Positions 23,308 to 31,467 of a stretch of 64,000 nucleotides of DNA are shown piece after piece (the stretch's first letter is position 1; each line of letters opens with the position of its first letter). Source of the DNA: Bog-756 sp963839925. GTDB lineage: Bacteria > Actinomycetota > Acidimicrobiia > Acidimicrobiales > RAAP-2. The notes below the pieces were generated by a model that searched no databases, had not been told where the DNA came from, and saw only the letters and a list, made by a program, of their open reading frames with translations. Location: positions 930,001 through 994,000 of the forward strand of contig CAWIWV010000002.1 in assembly GCA_963839925.1 (NCBI GenBank), written 5' to 3'. Position numbers and translations under genes: made by a program.

Positions 23308-24856
23308 CCCGAATCCGACGACCCGTGCGCGGTTCCGCTTTCCGCCGCTCGAACGAAGGGGGCTGATCGCGGGTTGGCGTGGTGGTCAGATCGCCGCGGT
23401 TGCCACCGGCCTGCTCGTCGGGGTCGTGGCGATCCGGAATCGGCCGTCGGTCGGCGGGGTGGCCCTGGCGATCCTCGGACTCGCTGCCGGTCTTGCGACC
23501 GCCTTCTGGCCGATCAGAGGGCTGACCGGTGAACAGTGGTCTCCTCTCGTACTGCGTTGGGTTTGGACCGCGGTGGCCGGCAGTCATCGGCAGCTCTCGC
23601 CCGCACCCGGGGACGGCTCGCTTGCAATGCTAGGTGGCCATCGCTGCGTCGAGATCCGTTCGGCGGTTCGCGGCCGGCCCGGTCGTCGACCGAGCGTGTT
23701 CGACGGTGTGCAGGTGGTGGGGACGCGGTTCGGAGGCCACGACAACGCCGCCGAGCTGGGTGTCGTGATCGACCAGCGGGCCCGCACCGCGACCGCGGTG
23801 CTGCTGGTGAGCGGTCACAGTTTCGCCCTGCTCGGCTCCCGTGATCAGGACGGGCGCATCGGCGCATGGGCGCGGGTGCTCTCCTCCATGGCCCGCGAAG
23901 GGTCCGAGGTCCACCGGGTGCAGTGGATCGAGTCCTGCCTCCCCGACGACGGAAGTGCTGTCCGGGGTCACTTCGGAGACCACTCGGTCCTCGACGCCGG
24001 ATCGCCGGCGGCCGAGTCCTACCGGGCGCTGGTCGACGAAGCCACTCCGGTCACCCGCCGCCACGAAGTGCGGATCGCACTGTCCATCCGCACCGGTCGA
24101 TCGTCACTGGCCAACCGCACCGCGGGAGGTGGCCTCGAGGGGATCGGTCAGGTGCTGAGCCAGGAGGTGCTCTCTCTCCATCGGGCACTCGAGAGTGCGG
24201 ACGTGAGTGTGGACGGAGTGCTCGGCCCCGGTGCGCTGTCGCGTGTCATCGGTGATGCCTCCACCGCGCTCGTCGACAACGGGGAGCGGGATGGTCGGCG
24301 TGGGGACCGCGAGACGTCCGACGACCGACAAGGTCCTCTGAACCGGTGGCCCTGGCCGATGGCGATGGAGCCGACCTGGGACGCGGTCCGCACCGACGCG
24401 ACCTGGCACGCCACCTACTGGATCGCAGAGTGGCCGAGGGTCGACGTCACGCCCGACTTCCTCGGCCCGTTGTTGTTCTCTCCGCTCCGCCGGTCCATCA
24501 GCATGGTGATGGAACCGGTGAGTCCGAGCCGCGCCGCCCGGCAGGTCGCCCATGCCCGCACCGCGGACCTTGCGGACAGTGAACTGCGGAGACGAGGCGG
24601 GTTCCTCACGACCGCGCGCCAGACCAAAGAGCGCCAGAGCGTCGAGCAACGCGACGCCGACCTGGCCGAAGGGCACTCCCAGTACCGGTTCACCGGCTAC
24701 GTGACGGTCACCGCGGACAGCCGGGAGGAAGTGAAAGCGGCTGGCGCTGCGGTCGAGCAGGCGGCCGGCCAGGCGGGCATCGAACTGCGTCTTCTCTACG
24801 GAGCACAAGACGTCGCGTTCGCCTGCTCGCTGCCTCTCGGGCGAGGGCTCACGTGA
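23297..24856 (+). CDS. SCO6880 family protein
   Basis: 519 residues from a TTG start that overlaps the previous gene. Two N-terminal helices (~30-70: GGQIAAVATGLLVGVVAI and GVALAILGLAAGLATAFW) anchor a long cytoplasmic or exported region. The order (small membrane protein, TrbL, this protein, VirB4-like ATPase, VirD4-like ATPase) is that of SCO6880-containing conjugation-like clusters in actinobacteria. The N-terminal part may correspond to PrgI/VirB3, which then links to VirB4 (inference). Segments such as FDGVQVVGTRFGG and ATWHATYWIAEWPRVDVTPDF are family-like. Molecular role not established. Confidence 0.78.
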   Translation: MAPDPNPTTRARFRFPPLERRGLIAGWRGGQIAAVATGLLVGVVAIRNRPSVGGVALAILGLAAGLATAFWPIRGLTGEQWSPLVLRWVWTAVAGSHRQLSPAPGDGSLAMLGGHRCVEIRSAVRGRPGRRPSVFDGVQVVGTRFGGHDNAAELGVVIDQRARTATAVLLVSGHSFALLGSRDQDGRIGAWARVLSSMAREGSEVHRVQWIESCLPDDGSAVRGHFGDHSVLDAGSPAAESYRALVDEATPVTRRHEVRIALSIRTGRSSLANRTAGGGLEGIGQVLSQEVLSLHRALESADVSVDGVLGPGALSRVIGDASTALVDNGERDGRRGDRETSDDRQGPLNRWPWPMAMEPTWDAVRTDATWHATYWIAEWPRVDVTPDFLGPLLFSPLRRSISMVMEPVSPSRAARQVAHARTADLADSELRRRGGFLTTARQTKERQSVEQRDADLAEGHSQYRFTGYVTVTADSREEVKAAGAAVEQAAGQAGIELRLLYGAQDVAFACSLPLGRGLT

Positions 24857-26190
24857 CCGGTCGCTTGCCGAAGGTTCCGGCGCACGTGGCGACCACCCGC
24901 CATCTCTGTGCCGCCTACCCGCTGGTCAGTGAGGCGGGACTCGGTCACGAAGGAGCGCTCATCGGCCGGGACATGCTGGGCGGATCCTTCGTCTACGACC
25001 CCTTCGTGCTGTACCGGCGGGGCGTGGTCACCAACCCGAACATGGTCGTGTTCGGTCAGATCGGTCGTGGCAAGAGTTCGTTCGTGAAGTCCTACCTGTG
25101 GCGCCAGGCGGTCTTCGGGCGGAGCGCATGGGTCATCGACCCGAAGGGCGAATACGGGCCGTTGGCCGAGGCGTGGGGAGTGACTCCGGTCGCGCTCCGG
25201 CCGGGCGGACCCGTCCGGTTGAATCCCCTCGACACCGGCGACGCGTTCGACACCGGCGACGCCTTCGACCTCGAGTCCGGCTTCGACCTCGAGTCCGGCT
25301 TTGATGCAGGCAATGAGGTCGTTCGGCGCAGAGTCGCGTTGACCTCGTCATTGGCAGTCGCCTGCCTGGGCCGGGAGTTGCTCCCGCGGGAGCGGGCGGC
25401 CATAGACGCGGCGATCGGTGAAGCCAGCCGAACCGCGGGCTCCCGGGCCGAGGCCCCGACCCTTCCGGAGGTGGTGGACGCGTTGCTCGACCCGACCACC
25501 GACGCGTCACAGGCATTGCGCAGCACCCGCGAAGCCCTCATGGAGGACGGCCGAGACGTGGCACTCGAGCTGCGCCGGCTGGTGCATGGCGATCTCTGCG
25601 GCATGTTCGACCGGAGCACCACGCCTGGGCTGCGGCTCGACGGCCCACTCGTCGTGCTCGACCTCTCCGCGGTGTACCACTCGCCAGCGCTCGGAGTGCT
25701 CATGGCTTGCGCGGCGGCCTGGTTGCAGAGCGCGGTCCGCTCGCAGAACCGGAACCGAACCATCGTGGTGGTCGACGAGGCGTGGGCGATCCTGTCCAAC
25801 CTCGGCGTCGCGCGGTGGCTGCAGACTTCGTGGAAGCTGTCGCGGGCACTCGGTGTCGCCAACATCGCGGTCCTCCACCGACTGTCGGACCTGCGATCGG
25901 TGGGTGCTGAAGGTTCCGAGCAGGTGAACCTGGCCGAAGGCCTGCTCGCCGACTCGGAGACCCGGGTCGTCTACGCCCAGTCCCCGGCGGAAGCCGCCCG
26001 TTCCTGCGAACTGCTCGGTCTCACCGAAACCGAGGCGGAGATCGTCACCCAACTCAAACGCGGCATCGCACTCTGGAAGGTCGGTCGACGCTCCTTTCTG
26101 GTCGAACACCGATTGGCGTCGACGGAGCGGTGGCTCACCGACACCGATCAGGCGATGCAGCCCTACGCAGCCGATGGCTCGACGGGATGA
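24853..26190 (+). CDS. VirB4-like secretion ATPase
   Basis: 445 residues from GTG, overlapping the previous stop by 4 nt. Walker A GQIGRGKSSFVK (68-79) is followed by WVIDPKGEYGPLAEAWG, and Walker B with TIVVVDEAWAILSN (about 302-315) is intact. This is the C-terminal motor half of VirB4/TraC. The shortened N-terminus fits a split in which the upstream SCO6880 protein supplies the missing part. Residues 127-150 contain an unusual fourfold hexapeptide repeat (DTGDAF, DTGDAF, DLESGF, DLESGF) encoded by 18-bp repeats, placed between Walker A and Walker B. Energises substrate export or pilus assembly at the membrane. Confidence 0.85.
   Translation: MTGRLPKVPAHVATTRHLCAAYPLVSEAGLGHEGALIGRDMLGGSFVYDPFVLYRRGVVTNPNMVVFGQIGRGKSSFVKSYLWRQAVFGRSAWVIDPKGEYGPLAEAWGVTPVALRPGGPVRLNPLDTGDAFDTGDAFDLESGFDLESGFDAGNEVVRRRVALTSSLAVACLGRELLPRERAAIDAAIGEASRTAGSRAEAPTLPEVVDALLDPTTDASQALRSTREALMEDGRDVALELRRLVHGDLCGMFDRSTTPGLRLDGPLVVLDLSAVYHSPALGVLMACAAAWLQSAVRSQNRNRTIVVVDEAWAILSNLGVARWLQTSWKLSRALGVANIAVLHRLSDLRSVGAEGSEQVNLAEGLLADSETRVVYAQSPAEAARSCELLGLTETEAEIVTQLKRGIALWKVGRRSFLVEHRLASTERWLTDTDQAMQPYAADGSTG
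25231..25302 (+). repeat. Two pairs of 18-bp in-frame tandem repeats inside the VirB4-like gene
   Basis: Units at 25231-25248 and 25249-25266 differ at one base (both DTGDAF). Units at 25267-25284 and 25285-25302 differ at one base (both DLESGF). All four share the D-x4-F frame, so the block probably grew by two rounds of slippage. Unit length is a multiple of three, so copy-number change would not break the frame. It adds an acidic, likely exposed loop. Confidence 0.9.
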
Positions 26191-27773
26191 ACCTCACGAC
26201 CGATCTGGCATCGGGTGTGGGTGTGGCGGCATTCGTCGTGGCGGCACGTTCGGGTCACCGGCGGGTCGGGGCAACCGACTTCAGGCGTGGTGGCTCCCCG
26301 TTCGGTACCTGGCGTCCGCACCCTCCCCCTCCCGGGCGCCGGGTACCACTCCCGAGTGCCGCGTCGCGTCGCGGGTGGCGATCGGGGGTTCCGGCCAGCC
26401 GTCGTTCGGGCTCGGTCGCCGAGCCGAGTGCCTGGGCCCGGAAGAGGGATCTCCGACTGTTGCTCCTGGCGAGGGGTGTCAGTCGGGAGGATCCGCCAGT
26501 CGGGCGGCTGGTGCTCGGGCGGGTGGGAAGGAGAACGATCGCATCAGAGCGCGCCCAGTCGTTGATCGTCTTCGGTCCGACCCAATCGCACAAGACGTCC
26601 GGTCTTGCCGTTCCCGCGATCCTCGGATGGGAGGGGCCGGTCATCGCAGCCAGCGTGAAGACCGATCTGCTGGAGCACACGATCACGCACCGGCGAACGT
26701 GCGGTGAGGTGCTCTGCTTCGATCCCACAGGGTCGACCGGCATGGCGTCCGCCACGTGGTCTCCGCTGCCAGCCGCAAGGACCTGGCCGGGAGCACGAAG
26801 GGTCGCGGCGGGGATGACCGATGTCGCGAAGACGTCGGTGGGGACGATGACCGACGGGGACTTCTGGTACGCGACGGCGACCAAGATGCTCGCGCCACTG
26901 CTCTTTGCCGCGGCCAGTGGGATGCGCGACATGAGCGACGTCGTCCGGTGGGTCGACACCCAAGAAGAGACCGAGGTGCTCGATCTCCTCCACGCGGCCG
27001 GCGTGCCGGAGGCGGTCCATGCGGCCCAGTCGATCTTCGGGAAGGAGGATCGGCAACGCAGCTCGATCTACACGACGGTCGAGACGATCCTCGAGCCGTT
27101 CGCCGACGCAGCCCACCGAGAGCGCGGCGTGTCACCGCAGGCGACGATCGACCCGCGACGCTTGGTCGAGGGGGCAAACACTCTGTACCTCTGCGCCCCG
27201 GCTCACGACCAACGCCGATTGACACCGTTGTTCGCGTCGGTGGTCCGCGAAATTCTCGAGCACGTCTACGAAGAAGTCACCCGCACCGGGAGACCCCTCG
27301 ATCCGCCGTTGTTGGTCGTGCTCGACGAAGCGGCCAACATCGCGCCGCTCTCCGACCTCGACGCACTGGCCTCGACGGCGGCCGGCCACGGCGTGCAGCT
27401 GGTCACCATCTGGCACGACCTGGCTCAGATCCAGGCCCGCTACGGCAATCGCGCGGCAACGGTCACCAACAATCATCGGGCGAAGCTGTTTCTGTCGGGG
27501 ATCTCGGATCCCGCCACGCTCGACTACGCGAGCCATCTGATCGGCGAGGAGGAGGTCGTGCTTCCCTCGGTCACGACCGGCGGTCAGGGTGGTCCGAGCT
27601 CAACCCGGTCCTCCGGCATGAGGAAGCTGGCCGCTCCCGAAGTGTTACGCCGGATCCCGCCAGGTGAAGGTGTGCTCGTCTACGGCGGGCTCCACCCGGC
27701 ACGCCTCCGCCTGAGGACGTGGTTCGACGATCCGTGGTTGCGGACGAGGGCGCGTTTCGACGTTCGCGAGTGA
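26187..27773 (+). CDS. VirD4/TraG-like coupling ATPase
   Basis: 528 residues, ATG overlapping the VirB4-like stop (ATGA). A weak N-terminal hydrophobic helix (~7-22) and an Arg/Pro-rich linker precede the motor domain. Walker A VFGPTQSHKTSGLAVPAIL (~128-146) and Walker B LLVVLDEAANIAPLSDL (~373-390) are clear, and the TIWHDLAQIQARYG segment is typical of TraG/VirD4 C-terminal helices. Coupling proteins bring DNA or protein substrates to the secretion channel. No relaxase is encoded beside it, so the cargo is unknown. It is the last gene of the module; the next gene is convergent after ~55 nt. Confidence 0.88.
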   Translation: MNLTTDLASGVGVAAFVVAARSGHRRVGATDFRRGGSPFGTWRPHPPPPGRRVPLPSAASRRGWRSGVPASRRSGSVAEPSAWARKRDLRLLLLARGVSREDPPVGRLVLGRVGRRTIASERAQSLIVFGPTQSHKTSGLAVPAILGWEGPVIAASVKTDLLEHTITHRRTCGEVLCFDPTGSTGMASATWSPLPAARTWPGARRVAAGMTDVAKTSVGTMTDGDFWYATATKMLAPLLFAAASGMRDMSDVVRWVDTQEETEVLDLLHAAGVPEAVHAAQSIFGKEDRQRSSIYTTVETILEPFADAAHRERGVSPQATIDPRRLVEGANTLYLCAPAHDQRRLTPLFASVVREILEHVYEEVTRTGRPLDPPLLVVLDEAANIAPLSDLDALASTAAGHGVQLVTIWHDLAQIQARYGNRAATVTNNHRAKLFLSGISDPATLDYASHLIGEEEVVLPSVTTGGQGGPSSTRSSGMRKLAAPEVLRRIPPGEGVLVYGGLHPARLRLRTWFDDPWLRTRARFDVRE

Positions 27774-27829
27774 GCATCGAGTGCGAACTGATCCCACTTC
27801 AAAACGACCGCGAACTCCATCACCGACGC

Positions 27830-29251
27830 TCATTCGAGCATTCGTTGTCGAGGCCGATCAATGCCGAGGTCGGGTTCCTCCCCAAAAGGCGGGGGCGGTT
27901 CGAACTTCCAACGCGGGACACCGGTGCGTCTTTCGTTCTCCCTGGTGAGGGTCCATCCCTCGAAGGTCTTGAGGAAGTGATGGTGATGGCAGAGCAAGGC
28001 CAGATTCTCGAGTGAAGTCGGGCCTCCTTCGGCAAAGGGGATGACATGGTCGATCTCCAAGCCATAAGGGATCAAGCAGCCCGGCACCACACAGGTCCGA
28101 TCCCGGTCGAACAGTGCGGTCCGCTGGACGGCCTTGATGGTCCGACCGAAATGGGAGACCGCCTTGATGTCTCCTGCCTCGTGGAAGACGAGGGCAAGGA
28201 AGGAGTCGTTGGCAAGATCGCGAGCCATCGGGACCGGGATGGGCCCGACGCCGTCGATCTCACAACACTCTCCAGGCTCGAGGTGTCCTCGCAAGAGGGC
28301 GGAGAGGTCCACCCGGACCACCACCTCACAGCGAGGTGGTGTGTCAATGGGCCTGGGTGGTGCCGTTTCGTCGGTTTCGGGGAGGTGGGGGGAAGCAGCG
28401 GGAGGGGAGGAACGCGATGAGGGGCGGAGGACCTGGTCGGTGTCGGGGTGCCTTCCTGTGACAAGGGCGTAGAAGGCATCGGCCCGGACGCAGCGTTCGG
28501 GAAGATCCTCTCGTGCCCCATCGGAACGTCGCCCCGAAGATCCCTCGGCCGAGCGATGTTCCTTGCGCAGGCGGAGAGCGGTCTCTTCGATGTGAGCGAG
28601 GATCCGGGCTCCCCGCTCGGGGGTGTCCCTTCCCTGGTAGCAAAATCCACCCTCCGCATCGATCCAAGACGAGAAGTTCCGTGAGGCACGGATCGCCTTC
28701 ATCGCAGCCGCCGGATCGGCAGCAGCTGCGGCGGCCCGGGAACGTTGGCAGCGCTTTCTGGTCTGCTCGAGTGGTTCGTTCGCCACTCCTTGCAGGAGGG
28801 TTGCTTCCTGCTCGGGGGCAAGGACCGAAGCGGTCGTCAGCTCGGTGAGCTTGGGTGGAGAGAGGATTCCGTCTCGAAGAGCCTCTTCGGTCCCCGGAAG
28901 CGCTTTGAGTCTCGACCCGTTTGCCAAGGTGTTGCGGGCTTGACCGGCAGAAACTCCTTCGATTGAGGCGAGCATGACCGAGGCGTTGCGGAATCCCTCG
29001 TCCCGCCAGACCAACGACTCTTCGATTCGAGGGGCGAGCAGGGTCTTCCCCGCTTGGCAGCGACGTTCGATCCCGACCAACAGGTGATACAGCGACGTTG
29101 CACCCCTTCCGTCCAGACGGGAGGCATCGAGATCGGATACCACCGACGAGAGGACGGCGAGTGCGCCGTCGAGTTTGGCCAAAAGACCGGGATCGATCCT
29201 CGGATCCTCAACAGGATCCGGGAAATGAGGTGCGGTGGCAACTGAAGCCAT
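27830..29251 (-). CDS. DUF222 / 13E12-repeat HNH endonuclease family protein
   Basis: About 473 residues. The N-terminal helical DUF222 domain (LDGALAVLSSVVSDLDASRLDGRGATSLYHLLVG onwards) is followed by a linker and a C-terminal HNH nuclease: CVVPGC, then EIDHVIPFAEGGPTSLENLALLCHHHH with the H-N-H residues and Zn cysteines. Such genes are multicopy and mobile-like in actinobacteria (REP13E12 in mycobacteria). The frame is open to 29302, but that start would abut the P450 ATG on the other strand; ATG at 29251 (MASVATAPHF) is preferred. It faces the secretion module tail to tail. Confidence 0.88.
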   Translation of the reverse strand: MASVATAPHFPDPVEDPRIDPGLLAKLDGALAVLSSVVSDLDASRLDGRGATSLYHLLVGIERRCQAGKTLLAPRIEESLVWRDEGFRNASVMLASIEGVSAGQARNTLANGSRLKALPGTEEALRDGILSPPKLTELTTASVLAPEQEATLLQGVANEPLEQTRKRCQRSRAAAAAADPAAAMKAIRASRNFSSWIDAEGGFCYQGRDTPERGARILAHIEETALRLRKEHRSAEGSSGRRSDGAREDLPERCVRADAFYALVTGRHPDTDQVLRPSSRSSPPAASPHLPETDETAPPRPIDTPPRCEVVVRVDLSALLRGHLEPGECCEIDGVGPIPVPMARDLANDSFLALVFHEAGDIKAVSHFGRTIKAVQRTALFDRDRTCVVPGCLIPYGLEIDHVIPFAEGGPTSLENLALLCHHHHFLKTFEGWTLTRENERRTGVPRWKFEPPPPFGEEPDLGIDRPRQRMLE

Positions 29252-29287
29252 GTCCCATGCTGGCAGGAGGGTATGACAGTTCATCGC

Positions 29288-29300
29288 TACCATCGGCACC
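29288..29300 (+). promoter_or_regulatory. Candidate -10 (TACCAT) for leaderless P450 gene
   Basis: TACCAT at 29288-29293 stands 7 nt before the P450 ATG at 29301. No Shine-Dalgarno is present. The divergent HNH gene starts 50 nt away. Confidence 0.4.
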
Positions 29301-30554
29301 ATGGAGCGATCGACCGTGGAGATAGCCCCAGACCCCCGTTGGGCGAGCGTGGTTCAGTACACCGACTTCCACCAACAGGTCCCGATCCACAAGAACGAGC
29401 TGGGATTCTGGGTGGTGAGCCGGTACGAAGACTGCCTCGCCATCTTGCGGGACCGGCGGGCGAGCTCGGACCGCGAGATCGTGGATGCCGAGCGGATGCC
29501 CGAAGGCTTTCGCCAGCCCACGACGCCGGACGATCTGATCGCCGCAGCCATGCTCGAACAGCGTCCGTTCCTGTTCCGGGATCCTCCCGATCACACCCGA
29601 CTCCGTGGTCTCGTCTCGAAAGCGTTCACGCCGCGGGTGGTCGAGCAGCTTCGTGCGCGCACCCAACAGGTCGTGGACGAGCTCATCGATGCCGCGATGC
29701 AACGCGAAGCGAACCAAGGTCAGAACACCAACGAACCGATCGACCTGCTCGAAGAGTTCGCCTATCCGTTGCCGGTGCGGATCATCTGTGACCTCCTCGG
29801 CGTGCCGGTGGAGGATCAGGAGCGGTTCAAGGGGTGGTCGCACGCGCTCGCCCGCGGCCTCGACCCCGACTTCCTGCTCTCCCCCGAGATCCTCGCGGCG
29901 CGCACCGAAGGCGTGATCCAGTTCTCGCAGTACTTCTTCGAGCTCCTCGGCGAACGGCGGGCAAACCCCGGGGAGGACCTCCTCAGCCGGTTGGTCCAGG
30001 CCGAGGACGAAGGTCAGATGCTGACCGAGGGTGAGTTGCTGTCGACCTGCATCCTGTTGCTGGTCGCCGGCCACGAGACCACGGTCAACCTCATCGCCGG
30101 CGGCACCCTCGCTCTCCTGCGGCACCCCGATCAACTGGAGCGGTTCCGGAGCGATCCCGAGGTGACCCGAAGCGGGGTCGAGGAGATGCTCCGCTACGAG
30201 TCGCCGGTGCAGACCACCGGTCGTGCGATCAGCGAGGACTGTGAGATCGGTGGGGTCGAGATGCAGGCGGGCGACTTCACCCTTCTGCTCATCGCTTCGG
30301 CCAATCGTGATCCTGACCAGTTCGAGGATCCTGACCGCTTCGACGTCGCCCGCAGCCCGAACAACCACCTCGGCTTCGGTTTCGGCATCCACCACTGCCT
30401 CGGTGCACCGTTGGCCCGTATGGAGGCCCAAGTGGCGCTCTCAACCTTGGTCAGACGTGCCCCCAACCTGAGGCTCGCGGTCGACGAGGTGACCTACAAA
30501 CGCAACTTCGTCTTGCGCGGCTTGGAGTCACTGCCGGTCGTGATGGGCGCCTGA
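29301..30554 (+). CDS. Cytochrome P450
   Basis: 417-residue soluble bacterial P450 monooxygenase. Seen: I-helix oxygen-binding motif LLVAGHETTVNL (~253-264), K-helix ExxR in EEMLRYESP (~294), and the heme loop HLGFGFGIHHCLGAPLAR with the axial Cys366. The DPPDHTRLRGLVSKAFTP segment is typical of CYP107/105/125-like actinobacterial enzymes. No dedicated ferredoxin or reductase gene adjoins it. Substrate not predictable; the surrounding lipid/CoA genes suggest a terpenoid, steroid or fatty compound. It is a single-gene unit, since the next gene is convergent. Confidence 0.95.
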   Translation: MERSTVEIAPDPRWASVVQYTDFHQQVPIHKNELGFWVVSRYEDCLAILRDRRASSDREIVDAERMPEGFRQPTTPDDLIAAAMLEQRPFLFRDPPDHTRLRGLVSKAFTPRVVEQLRARTQQVVDELIDAAMQREANQGQNTNEPIDLLEEFAYPLPVRIICDLLGVPVEDQERFKGWSHALARGLDPDFLLSPEILAARTEGVIQFSQYFFELLGERRANPGEDLLSRLVQAEDEGQMLTEGELLSTCILLLVAGHETTVNLIAGGTLALLRHPDQLERFRSDPEVTRSGVEEMLRYESPVQTTGRAISEDCEIGGVEMQAGDFTLLLIASANRDPDQFEDPDRFDVARSPNNHLGFGFGIHHCLGAPLARMEAQVALSTLVRRAPNLRLAVDEVTYKRNFVLRGLESLPVVMGA

Positions 30555-30590
30555 CCCACACGCAACTGACCCAGGCTCACCTGAGCCGGC

Positions 30591-31466
30591 TCAACACCTC
30601 GCAGCGCGATCGAGCACTGGCTGCAGTGCGTCGAGCGCGGCCAACACGTCGTCTGCGCTGAACGCCAACAACATCGCGGCGACCGCGTCGGCACCCGCCT
30701 CGGCGTACTGCGCGGTGAGGTCGGCGTCGAGCGGCTTGAAATAGGGACACACGGTGATCGTCAGATCCTCCCGGCGGCGACCTTGGGCGGCCAAAAGGGG
30801 GTCGAGTTCGGCGAGACCTTCGGCCAACTCGCTCGGCGTCCGGTTGAAGGTGTGCCATCCCTGGCCCGCCCGGGCGGTTCTGAGCAGGGCCGCGCGGCTT
30901 TCACCACCGAAGTGGAGCGGGGGATGGGGGCGTTGGACCGGCTTCGGGTTCATGACGCACGGATTCAACGAATAGAACTCACCTTCGTAGGACGAGGTCT
31001 CGTCGGTCCAGAGTGTCCGCAGGACCTCGAGGTACTCGTCGGTCCGCTTCCCGCGCTGCGGCCAGGGCACGTTGACCGCGTTGAACTCCTCCTCGAGCCA
31101 CCCGACCCCGATGCCGAGGTCGACCCTGCCGTTCGACAACCAGTCGAGGGTGGCGACCTCTTTCGCCGTGTACACCGGGTTCCGCTGCGGCAACAGGAGC
31201 ATCGCGGTCCCGAGCCGCACAGAGGAGGTGAGCGCGGCCAGATGGGAGAGCGTGGACAGCGGCTCCAGCAGACCGGACCCGGGAGGAGCGGGAATCCTGC
31301 CGTCCTCCGCGTAGGGATAGATGGAGTCGTACTCGTCGAAGAGGACGACGTGCTCGCCGACCCACACCGTGCCGATCCCGCGTTGGTCCGCCTCTGCCCC
31401 GATCACCGCCAGCAGCTCGGGGGTGGTGAACGGGTTGGCCGTGGGCACCCACAGGTCGATGCGCAC
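30591..31466 (-). CDS. LLM-class (luciferase-like) oxidoreductase, probably F420-dependent
   Basis: 291 residues with a TIM-barrel bacterial-luciferase fold: TVWVGEHVVLFDEYDS, SSVRLGTAMLLLPQRNPVYTAKEVATLDWLSNGRVDLGIGVGW, then EEFNAVNVPWPQRGKRTDEYLEVLRTLW. This wording is the signature of the actinobacterial F420-dependent LLM subfamily (inference for the cofactor, since FMN relatives are similar). It begins one base after the amidase stop, so the two are cotranscribed. Substrate unknown; related enzymes reduce or oxidise alcohols, ketones and nitro compounds. Confidence 0.9.
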   Translation of the reverse strand: MRIDLWVPTANPFTTPELLAVIGAEADQRGIGTVWVGEHVVLFDEYDSIYPYAEDGRIPAPPGSGLLEPLSTLSHLAALTSSVRLGTAMLLLPQRNPVYTAKEVATLDWLSNGRVDLGIGVGWLEEEFNAVNVPWPQRGKRTDEYLEVLRTLWTDETSSYEGEFYSLNPCVMNPKPVQRPHPPLHFGGESRAALLRTARAGQGWHTFNRTPSELAEGLAELDPLLAAQGRRREDLTITVCPYFKPLDADLTAQYAEAGADAVAAMLLAFSADDVLAALDALQPVLDRAARC

Positions 31467-31467
31467 C

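Noticed and set aside
27830..29251. HNH/DUF222 gene as evidence of a mobile element
   Set aside because: Family members are common as stand-alone genes in actinobacteria; no inverted or direct repeats flank it, so no element is called.
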